Shown piece by piece: positions 49,912 to 59,611 of a DNA stretch of 64,000 nt. Origin of the DNA: Salvelinus alpinus (taxonomy: Eukaryota; Chordata; Actinopteri; Salmoniformes; Salmonidae); NCBI RefSeq assembly GCF_045679555.1, contig NC_092122.1, positions 11,327,543-11,391,542 of the forward strand, given 5' to 3'. Position numbers and translations under genes: made by a program. The notes beneath the pieces were generated by a model, which was given only the letters and a program-made list of their open reading frames with translations, had not been told where the DNA came from and searched no databases. Positions within the stretch are counted from its first letter, which is position 1; each line of letters begins with the position of its first letter.

Positions 49912-51508
49912 CAGTGGGGAGAACAAGTATTTGATACACTGCCGATTTTGCAGGTTTTCCTACTTACAAAGCATGTAGAGGTCTGTAATTTTTATCATAG
50001 GTACACTTCAATTGTGAGAGACGGAATCTAAAACAAAAATCCAGAAAATCACATTGTATGATTTTTAAGTAATTAATTTGCATTTTATTGAATGACATAA
50101 GTATTTGATACATCAGAAAAGCAGAACTTAATATTTGGTACAGAAACCTTTGTTTGCAATTACAGAGATCATACGTTTCCTGTAGTTCTTGACCAGGTTT
50201 GCACAGCAGGGATTTTGGCCCACTCCTCCATACAGACCTTCTCCAGATCCTTCAGGTTTCGGGGCTGTCGCTGGGCGATACGGACTTTCAGCTCCCTCCA
50301 AAGATTTTCTATTGGGTTCAGGTCTGGAGACTGGCTAGGCCACTCCAGGACCTTGAGATGGTTCTTACGGAGTCACTCCTTAGTTGCCCTGGCTGTGTCT
50401 TTCAGGTCGTTGTCATGCTGGAAGACCCAGCCACGACCCATCTTCAATGCTCTTACTGAGGGAAGGAGGTTGTTGGCCAAGATCTCGCGATACATGGCCC
50501 CATCCATCCTCCCCTCAATACGGTGCAGTCGTCCTGTCCCCTTTGCAGAAAAGCAGCCCCAAAGAATGATGTTTCCACCTCCATGCTTCACGGTTGGGAT
50601 GGGTTCTTGGGGTTGTACTCATCCTTCTTCTTCCTCCAAACACAGCGAGTGGAGTTTAGACCAAAAAGCTCTATTTTTGTCTCATCAGACCACATGACCT
50701 TCTCCCATTCCTCCTCTGGATCATCCAGATGGTCATTGGCAAACTTCAGACAGGCCTGGACATGCGCTGGCTTGAGCAGGGGGACCTTGCGTGCGCTGCA
50801 GGATTTTAATCCATGACGGCGTAGTGTGTTACTAATGGTTTTCTTTGACACTGTGGTCCCAGCTCTCTTCAGGTCATTGACCAGGTCCTGCCGTGTAGTT
50901 CTGGGCTGATCCCTCACCTTCCTCATGATCATTGATGCCCCACGAGGTGAAATCTTGCATGGAGCCCCAGACCGAGGGTGATTGACCGTCATCTTGAACT
51001 TCTTCCATTTTCTAATAATTGCGCCAACAGTTGTTTCCTTCTCACCAAGCTGCTTGCCTATTGTCCTGTAGCCCATCCCAGCCTTGTGCAGGTCTACAAT
51101 TTTATCCCTGATGTCCTTACACAGCTCTCTGGTCTTGGCCATTGTGGAGAGGTTGGAATCTGTTTGATTGTGTGTGGACAGGTGTCTTTTATACAGGTAA
51201 CAAGTTCAAACAGGTGCAGTTAATACAGGTAATGAGTGGAGAACAGGAGGGCTTCTTAAAGAAAAACTAACAGGTCTGTGAGAGCCGGAATTCTTACTGG
51301 TTGGTAGGTGATCAAATACTTATGTCATGCAATAAAATGCAAATTAATTATTTAAAAATCATACAATGTGATTTTCTGGATTTTTGTTTTAGATTCCGTC
51401 TCTCACAGTTGAAGTGTACCTATGATAAAAATTACAGACCTCTACATGCTTTGTAAGTAGGAAAACCTGCAAAATCGGCAGTGTATCAAATACTTGTTCT
51501 CCCCACTG
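49912..51508 (-). mobile_element. Tc1-like transposon T6, full length
   Basis: The termini CAGTGGGGAGAACAAGTATT and the inverted right end are the same 20-mer. TA flanks at 49910-49911 and 51509-51510. The inverted repeats extend about 180 bp with few differences. At 1597 bp this is the best preserved Tc1 copy in the window. Confidence 0.95.
50150..51142 (-). pseudogene. Tc1 transposase, near full length, one frameshift and one stop (T6)
   Basis: Starting [20 protein letters not shown] at 51142, the first frame gives the helix-turn-helix domains ([20 protein letters not shown], about residues 24-43) and the first catalytic aspartate ([13 protein letters not shown]). A frameshift at about 50590 follows NPKNP. 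The next frame has [20 protein letters not shown] and the second aspartate (WVFQHDND). TGA at 50370-50372 replaces the tryptophan of KEWLRK. Beyond it, [20 protein letters not shown] keeps the glutamate (DD34E). The active-site triad is complete, so only two lesions separate it from an open frame. Confidence 0.9.
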
Positions 51509-52879
51509 TACATGTGTCTTATATCATTTTAAAGGTATTCTTGTTGTTAATCCCACCAAAGTGTCCGATTTCAACTATGCTTTTCAGCGAAAGCGCTACA
51601 AACGATTATGTGAGGTCACCATCAAACCACAATAAGCACAGCCATTTTTCCAGTGATAGCAGTCAGAAAAAGCAGAAATAGAGATAAAATTAATCACTAA
51701 CCTTTGATTATCTTCATCAGATGACACTCATAGGACTTCATGTTACACAATACATGCATGTTTTGTTTGATAAAGTTCATATTTATAACAAAAAATCTGA
51801 GTTTACATTGGCGCGTTACATTCACTAGTTCCAAAAACATCAAGTGATTTTGCATAGCCACATCGTTTCAACAGAAATACTCATCATAAATGTAGATGAT
51901 AATACAAGTTATACACATGGAATTATAGATATACCTCTCCTTAATGCAACCGCTGTGTCAGATTTCAAAAAAACTTGACGGAAAAAGCTAATCATGCAAT
52001 AATCTGAGACGGAGCTCAGAACAATAGCCAAATTAGCCGCCATGTTGGGGTCAACAGAAACCAGAAAATACATGATAAATGTTTCCTTACCTTTGATGAA
52101 CTTCATCAGAATTCAGTCCTAGGAATCCCAGGTCCACAATAAATGCTTGATTTGTTCGATAATGTCCATTATTTATGTCCAATTAGCTACTTTGGTTAGC
52201 GCCTTTGGTAAACAATTCCAAAGTCACAAAGCGCCTCCACTATAACGTGATGAAATGTCCAAAAGTTCCGTAACAGTCAGTAGAAACATGTCAAACAATG
52301 TACTGAATCAATCTTTAGAATGTTGTTAACATACATCTTGAATAACGTTCCAACCGGAGAATTAGATTGACTTCAGAAGAGCGGTGGAACGGATGTCCTC
52401 CTCATGTGAAGGCGCATGGTGAATGCGTGGTCAGCTCGTGGCAGTGATTACTCATTCCTGTCTCCTTCGGCCCCCCTTCACATTAGAGTCATCAGACAAA
52501 GTTCTGTTGACTGTTGACATCTAGTGGAAGTCAAAACTCATCCATATCTCGCTGTAATTTCATTGAGAGCTTGGTTGAAAATCTGCCACCTCAGAAAAAC
52601 TTCTAACAGGAAGTGGAACTTCTCAGGTTTTTGCCTGCCATATGAGTTCTGTTATACTCACAGAAACTTAAGAGTGTTTTCTATCCAATATGAATAATAA
52701 TATATATTAGCAACTGGGACCGAGGAGCAGGCCGTTTAATATGGGCACCTCTGTGCACCTTTCATCCAAGCTACTCAATACTGCCCCTGCAGCCATAAGA
52801 AGTTAACCGCTAGTTTCTTTTCGTTTTCACTGTCTCTGGTTATTCAATAATAATTATTTTTTTCTAATCACACCTTCCA

Positions 52880-53965
52880 TCTGATGAAGACCTGTTCCCG
52901 GATAAGCCTCCGAAGGTACAGCATTCAGTCAGACCAAGCCAGTGGTTCCAACCATCCACTGGCTCCTCCCCGTCACTCCGCACCACAACCACGGTATCCA
53001 CCAAACGTGGGCACTGAGGTTGCAAACCAACCAAACCAAATCTGCAAGCCAACCAAATCTCCAAGATCCACCTGAAAAAGCCAAGCATCCCCGGCCTCTC
53101 CTGAGCGACTACGCTCAGCTGTGCTGTTTTCTATGTACACCACCACCTCGGCAGAGAGTGCCGGGCTAGCAATTCCACAGCCGCCTGTGCCAAACCCCCG
53201 GCTGCCGACAATGACGACACACCCATCATCCTCGATCTGGCTGCCGGTTCCGCGGCTCTGCCATCTACTCCTACCACCTGCAGTTTTCCACCGCAGCCGC
53301 CCACCGGGTCCCACAGTTCAATGAAGGCACCTACTGGGGCGTCGACAACAAACTCTGTTGCAGGATCACCACCAACCTTCCAGGTTTACTATGTCTGCAA
53401 CTTCCCACCCAGGCTGCTCCAGCCACGCTCCAAAGGCTTCTTCTCCTCTGCTCCTCACACCTCTGCCCCCTTGGCCACCCAAGCCATCATCCCCACAAGA
53501 CCCTCCTAGGGATCGACTTTGAAAGACAATGACGTCCCATCAAATTCTCCGGGGGGTGCATGGAGTGCATTCATTTCCTCTCACTCGTCTGCAACGCCTC
53601 CGCCTGCCGCTTACTCCACGTCTGCTCCATCTACGCCGGACCCCACAGCCGTGGGACCTGCCCCCGCAACCCCAACCTTTGCAACCTCTTCAAAGCTAAC
53701 CAATCCTGAATGGACCAACCACCTCTCTACCCCATCAACATCCCAACCATGGCAGGCAAACTCACCGCAACACCCTCTTTGTCTATTTCCTACTCAATGG
53801 CCTCACCCAAGGTTTATCCCCCGGTATCATCACACTGTCATCATCATCCTTCACGTGCCCCAACCTTCACGTGCCTCAGACTGCAATCACGGAACAGGAA
53901 GCAGTGGAAACCCTTCTTGCCAACGAAATCAATGAGTGTCGTTCCACCTCAAAAAGCACAAAAAA
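52880..53965 (+). pseudogene. DIRS-like retrotransposon fragment (gag zinc region and start of reverse transcriptase)
   Basis: In one plus frame around 53552-53700 a cysteine-rich segment reads SGGCMECIHFLSLVCNASAC, then RLLHVCSIYAGPHSR and TCPRNPNLCNL, a zinc-binding-like pattern. Further on PPLYPINIPTM (about 53715-53747) and, after a frame change, YFLLNGLTQGLSPGIITLSS, then SSFTCPNLHVPQTAI match the conserved region before the polymerase domain of DIRS-type elements as I remember them. Upstream is Pro/Ser/Thr-rich coding-like sequence. The fragment ends near 53965 with no polymerase core or tyrosine recombinase. Several frameshifts make it dead. Confidence 0.6.
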
Positions 53966-54596
53966 ATGTGATTTTGAGACCTACGATCTCATATTGTTTG
54001 GAAGTCATTTCTATGAGAAACAGATAAGATTAGCATTCCTGCAACATTATTTTGTTGAAATTTAATTTGATCTCTGAGAAATTAAGCCAATTGATTATAT
54101 CCAACTTGGCCATTTAAATTTATAGGATTCATATTATGTTTAATAAATATAGTACCTAACATCCGATCTGGAAACTATTCTAACAATGAGTCAGACATGA
54201 GGAATCCAAAGGAATGTTCAAAAGCCAGCCATGGACCCCTTACACCTCAAGCCAATCCCACCCTGACAACGAGTATATACAGTGCCAGTCAAATGCTTGG
54301 ACACACATACTCATTAATTTTGACTATTTTCTACATTGTAGAATAATAGTGAAGACATCTAAACTATTAAATAACACATATGGAATCATGTAATAAACAA
54401 AAAAGTATATTTTATTTTTAGATTCTTCAGTTGCCACCCTTTTGCCTTATGACAGCTTTGCACACACTTCGCATTCTCTCAGCCAGATTCACTTGGAATG
54501 CTTTTCCAACAGTCTTGAAGGAGTTCCCACATACGCTGAGCACTTGTTGGCTGCTTTTCCTTCACTCTGCGGTCCAACGCATCCAAAACTGTCTCA

Positions 54597-54895
54597 CCCT
54601 GACCCGTTTCACCTGTCTTTGTGATTGTCTCCACCCCCCTCCAGGTGTTGCCCATCTTCCCCATGATCCCCTGTGTATTTAAACCTGTGTTCTCTGTTTG
54701 TCTGTTGCCAGTTCGATTTGTTTCATCAAGCCTACCAGCGTTTTTCACCTCTGTTCTTGTCTCTCAATTGTTCCTGTTTTCTAGTTTTCCCAGTTTTGAC
54801 CATATCTGCCTGCCCTGACCCTGAGCCTGCCTCCCGTCCTGTACCTTTGCCCCACCTATCTGGATTTTTGACCTGTCTTTGCCTGCCCATGTTAG
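54597..54895 (+). mobile_element. Probable gypsy-type LTR fragment
   Basis: The sequence replaces part of Tc1 T7. CTGTGTATTTAAACCTGTGT resembles a TATA region, and CCTGAGCCTGCCTCCCGTCC with TACCTTTGCCCCACC recalls the LTR of a salmonid gypsy family. No clean TG...CA ends are seen. Confidence 0.45.
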
Positions 54896-54947
54896 ATAAT
54901 TATGGCGTATCGCTACAAAATGCTGTGGTAGCCAAGCAAGTCTCTTC

Positions 54948-55439
54948 TGTCACGGTTTTCCTCCTCCTCTTCATCCGAAGAGGAGGAGCAGGGATTGAAC
55001 CAAAATGCAGCGGGTTGTGATGACATATTGATTTATTAAATAAACAAAACAGACAAAGACGAAAACGAACTATACTTGATATAACTAACAAAATAACAAA
55101 ACGATGTAGACAGACCTGAACAAACGAACTTACAAATACACGAAGCACGCTGACACAGGAACAGACTACATAAACGCACGAACAAACCGAAACATTCCCG
55201 TATGGTGTAACATCGACACAGACACAGGAGACAACCACCCACAACGAACACTGTGAAACAACCTACCTAAATATGACTCTCAATTAGAGGAACGCCAAAC
55301 ACCTGCCTCTAATTGAGAGCCATACCAGGCAACCCTTAAACCAACATAGAAACAGAAAACATAGAATGCCCACCCAAACTCACGTCCTGACCAACTAACA
55401 CATAAAACAAACTAACAGAAATAGGTCAGGAACGTGACA
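54948..55439 (-). repeat. 3' LTR of the young element
   Basis: 492 bp, TGTCACG...CGTGACA inverted ends. It carries AATAAA (minus strand, near 55040) and an internal 17-bp inverted repeat, CTCTCAATTAGAGG with CCTCTAATTGAGAG, about 55278-55320. Confidence 0.95.
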
Positions 55440-55450
55440 TAACCCCCCCC

Positions 55451-57358
55451 CTAAGGTGCGAACTCCGGGCGCACCAGCACAAAGTTCAGGGGAGGGTCTG
55501 GGTGGGCATCTGACCACGGTGGTGGCTCAGGCTGAGGGCGAGGTCCCCACCCCACCATAATCAATCCCCGCTTCTTTATCCCCCTCACAATGCCCACCCT
55601 CCAAATAACCCCACCTAAATTAAGGGGCATCATCAGGATAAGGAGCAGCACCGGAATGAGGGGCAACACCGGAATGAGGGGCAACACCAGAATGAGGGGC
55701 AACACCAGAATGAGGGGCAACACCAGAATGAGGGGCAACACCAGAATGAGGGGCAACACCAGAATGAGGGGCAACACCAGAATGACTGGCGGATCCTGGC
55801 TGGCTGGCTCTGGACGCTCTTGGCTGGTTGACGGCTCTGGACGGTCATGGCTGGCTGACGGCTCTGGACGGTCATGGCTCGCTGACGGCTCTGGACGGTC
55901 ATGGCTCGCTGACGGCTCTGGACGGTCATGGCTCGCTGACGGCTCTGGACGGTCATGGCTCGCTGACGGCTCTGGACGGTCATGGCTCGCTGACGGCTCT
56001 GGACGGTCATGGCTCGCTGACGGCTCTGGACGGTCATGGCTCGCTGACGGCTCTGGACGGTCATGGCTCGCTGACGGCTCTGGACGGTCATGGCTCGCTG
56101 ACGGCTCTGGACGGTCATGGCTCGCTGACGGCTCTGGACGGTCATGGCTGGCGGAAGGCTCTGGCTGATCCGGTCTGGCGGAAGGCTCTGGCTGATCCGG
56201 TCTGGCGGAAGGCTCTGGCTGATCCGGTCTGGCGGAAGGCTCTGGCTGATCCGGTCTGGCGGAAGGCTCTGGCTGATCCGGTCTGGCGGAAGGCTCTAGC
56301 GGCTCCTGTCTGGCGGACGGCTCTAGCGGCTCCTGTCTGGCGGACGGCTCTGTAGGCTCATGGCAGACGGGCGGCTTTGCAGGCTCATGGCAGACGGGCG
56401 GCTTTGCAGGCTCATGACAGACGGACAGTTCAGACGGCGTATGGCAGACGGGCAGTTCAGGCGCCGCTGGGCAGACGGGCAGTTCAGGCGCCGCTGGGCA
56501 GACGGGCAGTTCAGGCGCCGCTGGGCAGACGGGCAGTTCAGGCGCCGCTGGGCAGACGGGCAGTTCAGGCGCCGCTGGGCAGACGGGCAGTTCAGGCGCC
56601 GCTGGGCAGACGGGCAGCTCAGGCGCCGCTGGGCAGACGGGCAGTTCAGGCGCCGCTGGGCAGACGGGCACACCTGTAGGGAGGAGACGGAGAGACAGCC
56701 TGGTGCGTGGGGCTGCCACAGGACCCACCAGGCTGGAGAGACCTACAGGAGGCTTGATGTTAAGAGGCACCTGAAGGACCGGGCTGTGGGGGAGTACTGG
56801 AGCTCTGGTGCGCAGCCTTGGCACCACTCCCCCAGGCTGGAATACTACACCAGCCCGTACCCTCCAGAGTGCAGGCACAGGTTGAACCGGGCTGTGGATG
56901 AGCACTGGAGATCTAGTGCCTACTACGCGCACCTCTCTCTTAGGCTCCACTACCACATTTGCCCGGTACGAGCGGAGCGTAGGCATAGGACGCACTGCAC
57001 CCTCCCAGCGCTCCGGAGACACAGCACGCAGAGCCAGCGCAGGATACCCTGGACCGAAACTGCGTACCGGAGACCAGACGCGCTGAGCAGGCACAATACG
57101 CCCCGGCTGGATGTCCACACTCACATGACACTTTCGGGGGGCTGCTCTATAGCGCACCGGGCTATGGGCACGCACTGGCGACACCGTGCGCTTAACCGCA
57201 TAACACGGTGCCTGACCAGTGACGCGTTGCTTATAATAAGCACGAGGAGTGCGCTCAGGTCTGCTACCTGGCTTAGCCACACTCCTCTCTAGCCACCCCC
57301 CCAAAAAAATTCTGGGGTTGCCTCTCGTACCTGTCCCGCTGCCGTGCTGCCTCCTCAT
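55451..57358 (-). CDS. ORF2 of the LTR element, 635-residue proline-rich repeat protein
   Basis: Open from ATG 57358 to TAG at 55451-55453. Residues about 1-235 are non-repetitive, with short recurring SPVR/HSPV motifs (AHSPVRYRAAP, WSPVRS, LIHSPVQPVPAL, LPHSPVLQVPL). Then come five blocks of 9-residue repeats: ELPVCPAAP (about 8 times), KPPVCHEPA (about 3), EPSARQEPL (2), EPSARPDQP (about 5) and EPSASHDRP (about 12). A 6-residue repeat LILVLP (about 8) follows, and then WGPRPQPEPPPWSDAHPDPP near the end. Long disordered, extended protein is expected, with a hydrophobic LILVLP stretch. No polymerase, protease or integrase motif is visible. All repeats are multiples of three bases, so the frame survives expansion. 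Whether it is translated is unknown; the alternative is an unselected frame in a parasite of another element. Confidence 0.55.
   Translation of the reverse strand: MRRQHGSGTGTRGNPRIFLGGWLERSVAKPGSRPERTPRAYYKQRVTGQAPCYAVKRTVSPVRAHSPVRYRAAPRKCHVSVDIQPGRIVPAQRVWSPVRSFGPGYPALALRAVSPERWEGAVRPMPTLRSYRANVVVEPKREVRVVGTRSPVLIHSPVQPVPALWRVRAGVVFQPGGVVPRLRTRAPVLPHSPVLQVPLNIKPPVGLSSLVGPVAAPRTRLSLRLLPTGVPVCPAAPELPVCPAAPELPVCPAAPELPVCPAAPELPVCPAAPELPVCPAAPELPVCPAAPELPVCPAAPELPVCHTPSELSVCHEPAKPPVCHEPAKPPVCHEPTEPSARQEPLEPSARQEPLEPSARPDQPEPSARPDQPEPSARPDQPEPSARPDQPEPSARPDQPEPSASHDRPEPSASHDRPEPSASHDRPEPSASHDRPEPSASHDRPEPSASHDRPEPSASHDRPEPSASHDRPEPSASHDRPEPSASHDRPEPSASHDRPEPSASHDRPEPSTSQERPEPASQDPPVILVLPLILVLPLILVLPLILVLPLILVLPLILVLPLIPVLPLIPVLLLILMMPLNLGGVIWRVGIVRGIKKRGLIMVGWGPRPQPEPPPWSDAHPDPPLNFVLVRPEFAP
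55624..56670 (+). repeat. Block of in-frame 18-bp and 27-bp tandem repeats inside ORF2
   Basis: In plus-strand order: 18-bp GGGGCAACACCAGAATGA (55624-55786); 27-bp containing GGCTCTGGACGGTCATGGCT (55807-56149); 27-bp containing GGAAGGCTCTGGCTGATCCG (56149-56290) with two TAGCGGCTCCTGTCT variants; 27-bp containing GGCTCATGGCAGACGGGCGG (56351-56419); 27-bp containing GACGGGCAGTTCAGGCGCCG (56430-56670). Confidence 0.93.
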
Positions 57359-57620
57359 ATCGCCGCCGTTCAGCTTTCGCTTTCTCCAGCTCAGCTTTGG
57401 GGCGGCGATACTCCCCAGCCTGTGCCCAGGGTCCTTCTCCGTTCAAGATCTCCTCCCATGTCCATGAATCCTGGGGTCTCTGCGGTTGCTGTCGCTGCCC
57501 TTTTCCCCGCTGCTTGGTTCTGGTAATTTGGTGGGTGGTTCTGTCACGGTTTTCCTCCTCCTCTTCATCCGAAGAGGAGGAGCAGGGATTGAACCAAAAT
57601 GCAGCGGGTTGTGATGACAT
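57273..57620 (-). CDS. ORF1 of the LTR element, 115-residue acidic/basic protein
   Basis: The frame starts at ATG 57620 inside the 5' LTR. It reads MSSQPAAFWFNPCSSSSDEE at the N-terminus, with a run of acidic residues, then a basic Gln/Arg/Lys-rich linker (about 30-48), DSWTWEEILNGEGPWAQ (about 51-67), and a highly charged segment predicted as helical coil (PKAELEKAKAERRRYEEAAR, about 74-93). It ends at TAA just after FFGGVAREECG. The position and character suggest a gag-like or leader protein, but I recognise no family. The end overlaps ORF2 by 86 bp in another frame at a T7G7 run, so a frame change could fuse the two. It is intact. Confidence 0.6.
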   Translation of the reverse strand: MSSQPAAFWFNPCSSSSDEEEEENRDRTTHQITRTKQRGKGQRQQPQRPQDSWTWEEILNGEGPWAQAGEYRRPKAELEKAKAERRRYEEAARQRDRYERQPQNFFGGVAREECG

Positions 57621-58033
57621 ATTGATTTATTAAATAAACAAAACAGACAAAGACGAAAACGAACTATACTTGATATAACTAACAAAATAACAAAACGATG
57701 TAGACAGACCTGAACAAACGAACTTACAAATACACGAAGCACGCTGACACAGGAACAGACTACATAAACGCACGAACAAACCGAAACATTCCCGTATGGT
57801 GTAACATCGACACAGACACAGGAGACAACCACCCACAACGAACACTGTGAAACAACCTACCTAAATATGACTCTCAATTAGAGGAATGCCAAACACCTGC
57901 CTCTAATTGAGAGCCATACCAGGCAACCCTTAAACCAACATAGAAACAGAAAACATAGAATGCCCACCCAAACTCACGTCCTGACCAACTAACACATAAA
58001 ACAAACTAACAGAAATAGGTCAGGAACGTGACA
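57542..58033 (-). repeat. 5' LTR of the young element
   Basis: 492 bp, near identical to 54948-55439. In the element's sense this is the promoter-bearing copy. The start codon of the first reading frame (57620) lies inside it. Confidence 0.95.
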
Positions 58034-58427
58034 TCTTCTTCTTATTGGTGTCCTTTAGTAATGGTTTATTTGCAGCAATTCGACCATGAAGGCCTGATTC
58101 ACGCAGTCTCCTCTGAACAGTTTATGCATTTATTCGGGCTGCAATTTTTGAGGCTGGTAACTCTAATGAACTTATCCTCTGCAGCAGAGGTAACTCTGGG
58201 TCTTCCTTTCCTGTGGCGTTCTTTTACCAAATAGGGCTATCTTCTGTATATCAACCCTACCTTGTCACAACGCAACTAATTGGCTCCAAGGCATTAAGAA
58301 GGAAATAAATTCCAATAATATACCTTTAACAAGGCATACCTGTTAATTGAAATGCATTCCAGGTGACTACCTCATGAAGCTGGTTGAGAGAAGGCCAAGA
58401 GTGTGAAACACTGTCATCAGACTTTTT

Positions 58428-58605
58428 TTTTCATTTAACCAGGCAAGTCAGTTAAGAGCAAATTCTTATTTACAATGACAGCCTAGGAACAGTGGGTTAA
58501 CTGCCTTGTTCAGGGGCAGAACGACAGATTTCTACCTTGTCAGCTCGGGGATTCGATTTAGCAACCTTTCGGTTACTGTCCCAATGCGCTAACCACTAGG
58601 CTAAG
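58428..58605 (-). mobile_element. HpaI-type SINE, minus strand, in T7
   Basis: On the minus strand: GCCTAGTGGTTAGCGCATTG, CGAATCCCCGAGCTGACAAG, CTGCCCCTGAACAAGGCAGT, AATAAGAATTTGCTCTTAAC. It replaces a short part of the T7 terminal region. Confidence 0.88.
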
Positions 58606-58887
58606 CGCTAACCACACTAAGTCTCAAATATATTTTGATTTGTTTAACATTTTCTTGTTACTACATGATTCCATATGTGTTATTTCATAGTTTTGAATTC
58701 TTAACTATTATTCTACAATGTAGGAAATAGTAAAAATAAAGAATAATCCTTGAATGAGTAGGTTGTCCAAGCTTTTGACTGGTACTGTAGTATCAGTCCT
58801 CTGTGTATGACAAGTAGTATGGAGTTGCAGCTTGGAGTATTATTTCTTCATCCCATGTAATGTGTTCCCAGTGAATTTGGGGATGTT

Positions 58888-58982
58888 ATTGTTTTCCTGA
58901 TCAGAAAAATGTGTAATTGAAGTTGTTAGGTTTTTGTCCCATCCTACATCCTCATATTACCAGGTTCTGACCACTAGATGTT
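58888..58982. repeat. 89-bp insertion with GATGTT duplication
   Basis: GATGTT is present at 58882-58887 and 58977-58982. The sequence between is absent from the matching right arm, so it is a later insertion of unknown type. Confidence 0.65.
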
Positions 58983-59171
58983 GCTGTTTCTGCTATTAGG
59001 TGAAAAAAGTTTGAAGATCCCCCCCCCCCAATGTTAAAGGAATAGTTAAACCAAATTACAAAATAACATTGGTTTCCTTACCCTGTAGGCAGTCTATTGA
59101 CAAGGTATGACAGTGACCCATGTTTTTTTTTACATTTCTGGCACAAATCCTATGCAACTCAATGGCACCTA

Positions 59172-59611
59172 CAGGTAATTGCCAAATAGGGCCATCACGA
59201 GCGAGAACAGATTCAATGCATCTTGGCATAGATTCTAAAGCTGTCTGTAACTCTATTGGAGGGATGCAACACCATTCTTCCACGAGAAATTCCATAATTT
59301 GGTGTTTTGTTGACGGTGGTGGAAAACGCTGTCTCAGGCACCACTCCAGAATCGCCAATAAGGGTTCAATTGGGTTGAGATCTGGTGACTGAGACCGCCA
59401 TGGCATATGGTTTACATCGTTTTCGTGCTCATCAAACCAAACAGTGACCACTCATGCCCTGTGGATGGGGCATTTTCATCCTATGGGGGCATAATCATGG
59501 TAGCCAAAATATTGGCCTGCCCAGCATTTTTATACATGACCCTAAGCATAATGGGATGTTAATTGTGTCCCTCATTCACTGAATTTTTTCCATTAGTTTG
59601 ACAGTTGCCTG
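59172..59611 (-). mobile_element. Internally deleted Tc1-like derivative T8
   Basis: The ends CAGGTAATTGCCAAATAG and (inverted) CAGGCAACTGTCAAACTA are flanked by TA (59170-59171, 59612-59613). The sequence outside matches the palindrome's other arm when T8 is removed. Confidence 0.82.
59190..59451 (-). pseudogene. C-terminal fragment of a Tc1-like transposase (T8)
   Basis: The minus strand reads [20 protein letters not shown], carrying the final glutamate of the active site, then QRFPPPSTKHQIMEFLVEEW and LESMPRCIESVLARDGP, the usual Tc1 C-terminus. Everything before it, including both aspartates, has been deleted. The usual [12 protein letters not shown] has become LNPIEPLLAILE. Confidence 0.8.

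Larger units (their letters stand above)
49803..52802. mobile_element. Large non-coding element with short inverted ends, split by a Tc1
   Basis: TTCTTATGGCTGCA at the left and TGCAGCCATAAGAAG at the right are complements. TTAA follows the right end (52803-52806) but is not preserved on the left. The body (for example TTAATGCAACCGCTGTGTCA and GCCGCCATGTTGGGGTCAAC) belongs to a very abundant salmonid dispersed repeat. Apart from the inserted Tc1 T6 (49912-51508) no protein is encoded. The TTAA suggests a piggyBac- or Kolobok-type non-autonomous element. Confidence 0.68.
54948..58033 (-). mobile_element. Young LTR retrotransposon-like element without polymerase
   Basis: Two 492-bp direct LTRs (54948-55439 and 57542-58033) start TGTCACG and end CGTGACA. 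TCTTC target duplications lie at 54943-54947 and 58034-58038. I noticed one LTR difference (AACGCC against AATGCC, about 55292 and 57886). A polypurine tract (minus strand AGGGGGGGGGTTA) precedes the minus-oriented 3' LTR. The sequence next to the 5' LTR (GAACCACCCACCAAATTACC) has no TGG-type primer site. The 2.1-kb interior encodes two overlapping frames and no recognisable protease, reverse transcriptase or integrase, so it is non-autonomous. Confidence 0.92.
54280..58787 (-). mobile_element. Tc1-like transposon T7, gutted and filled with later insertions
   Basis: The left end CAGTGCCAGTCAAATGCTTG and inverted right end CAGTACCAGTCAAAAGCTTG are flanked by TA (54278-54279, 58788-58789). It belongs to the same family as T3. 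The transposase region is mostly deleted; only terminal repeats and short pieces near 58040-58250 remain. It contains an LTR fragment (54597-54895), the LTR element (54948-58033) and a SINE (about 58428-58605). Confidence 0.9.

Noticed and set aside
55590..57292. Plus-strand open frames across the LTR element
   Set aside because: They mirror the in-frame 27-bp repeats. LTR polarity and the polypurine tract favour the minus strand.
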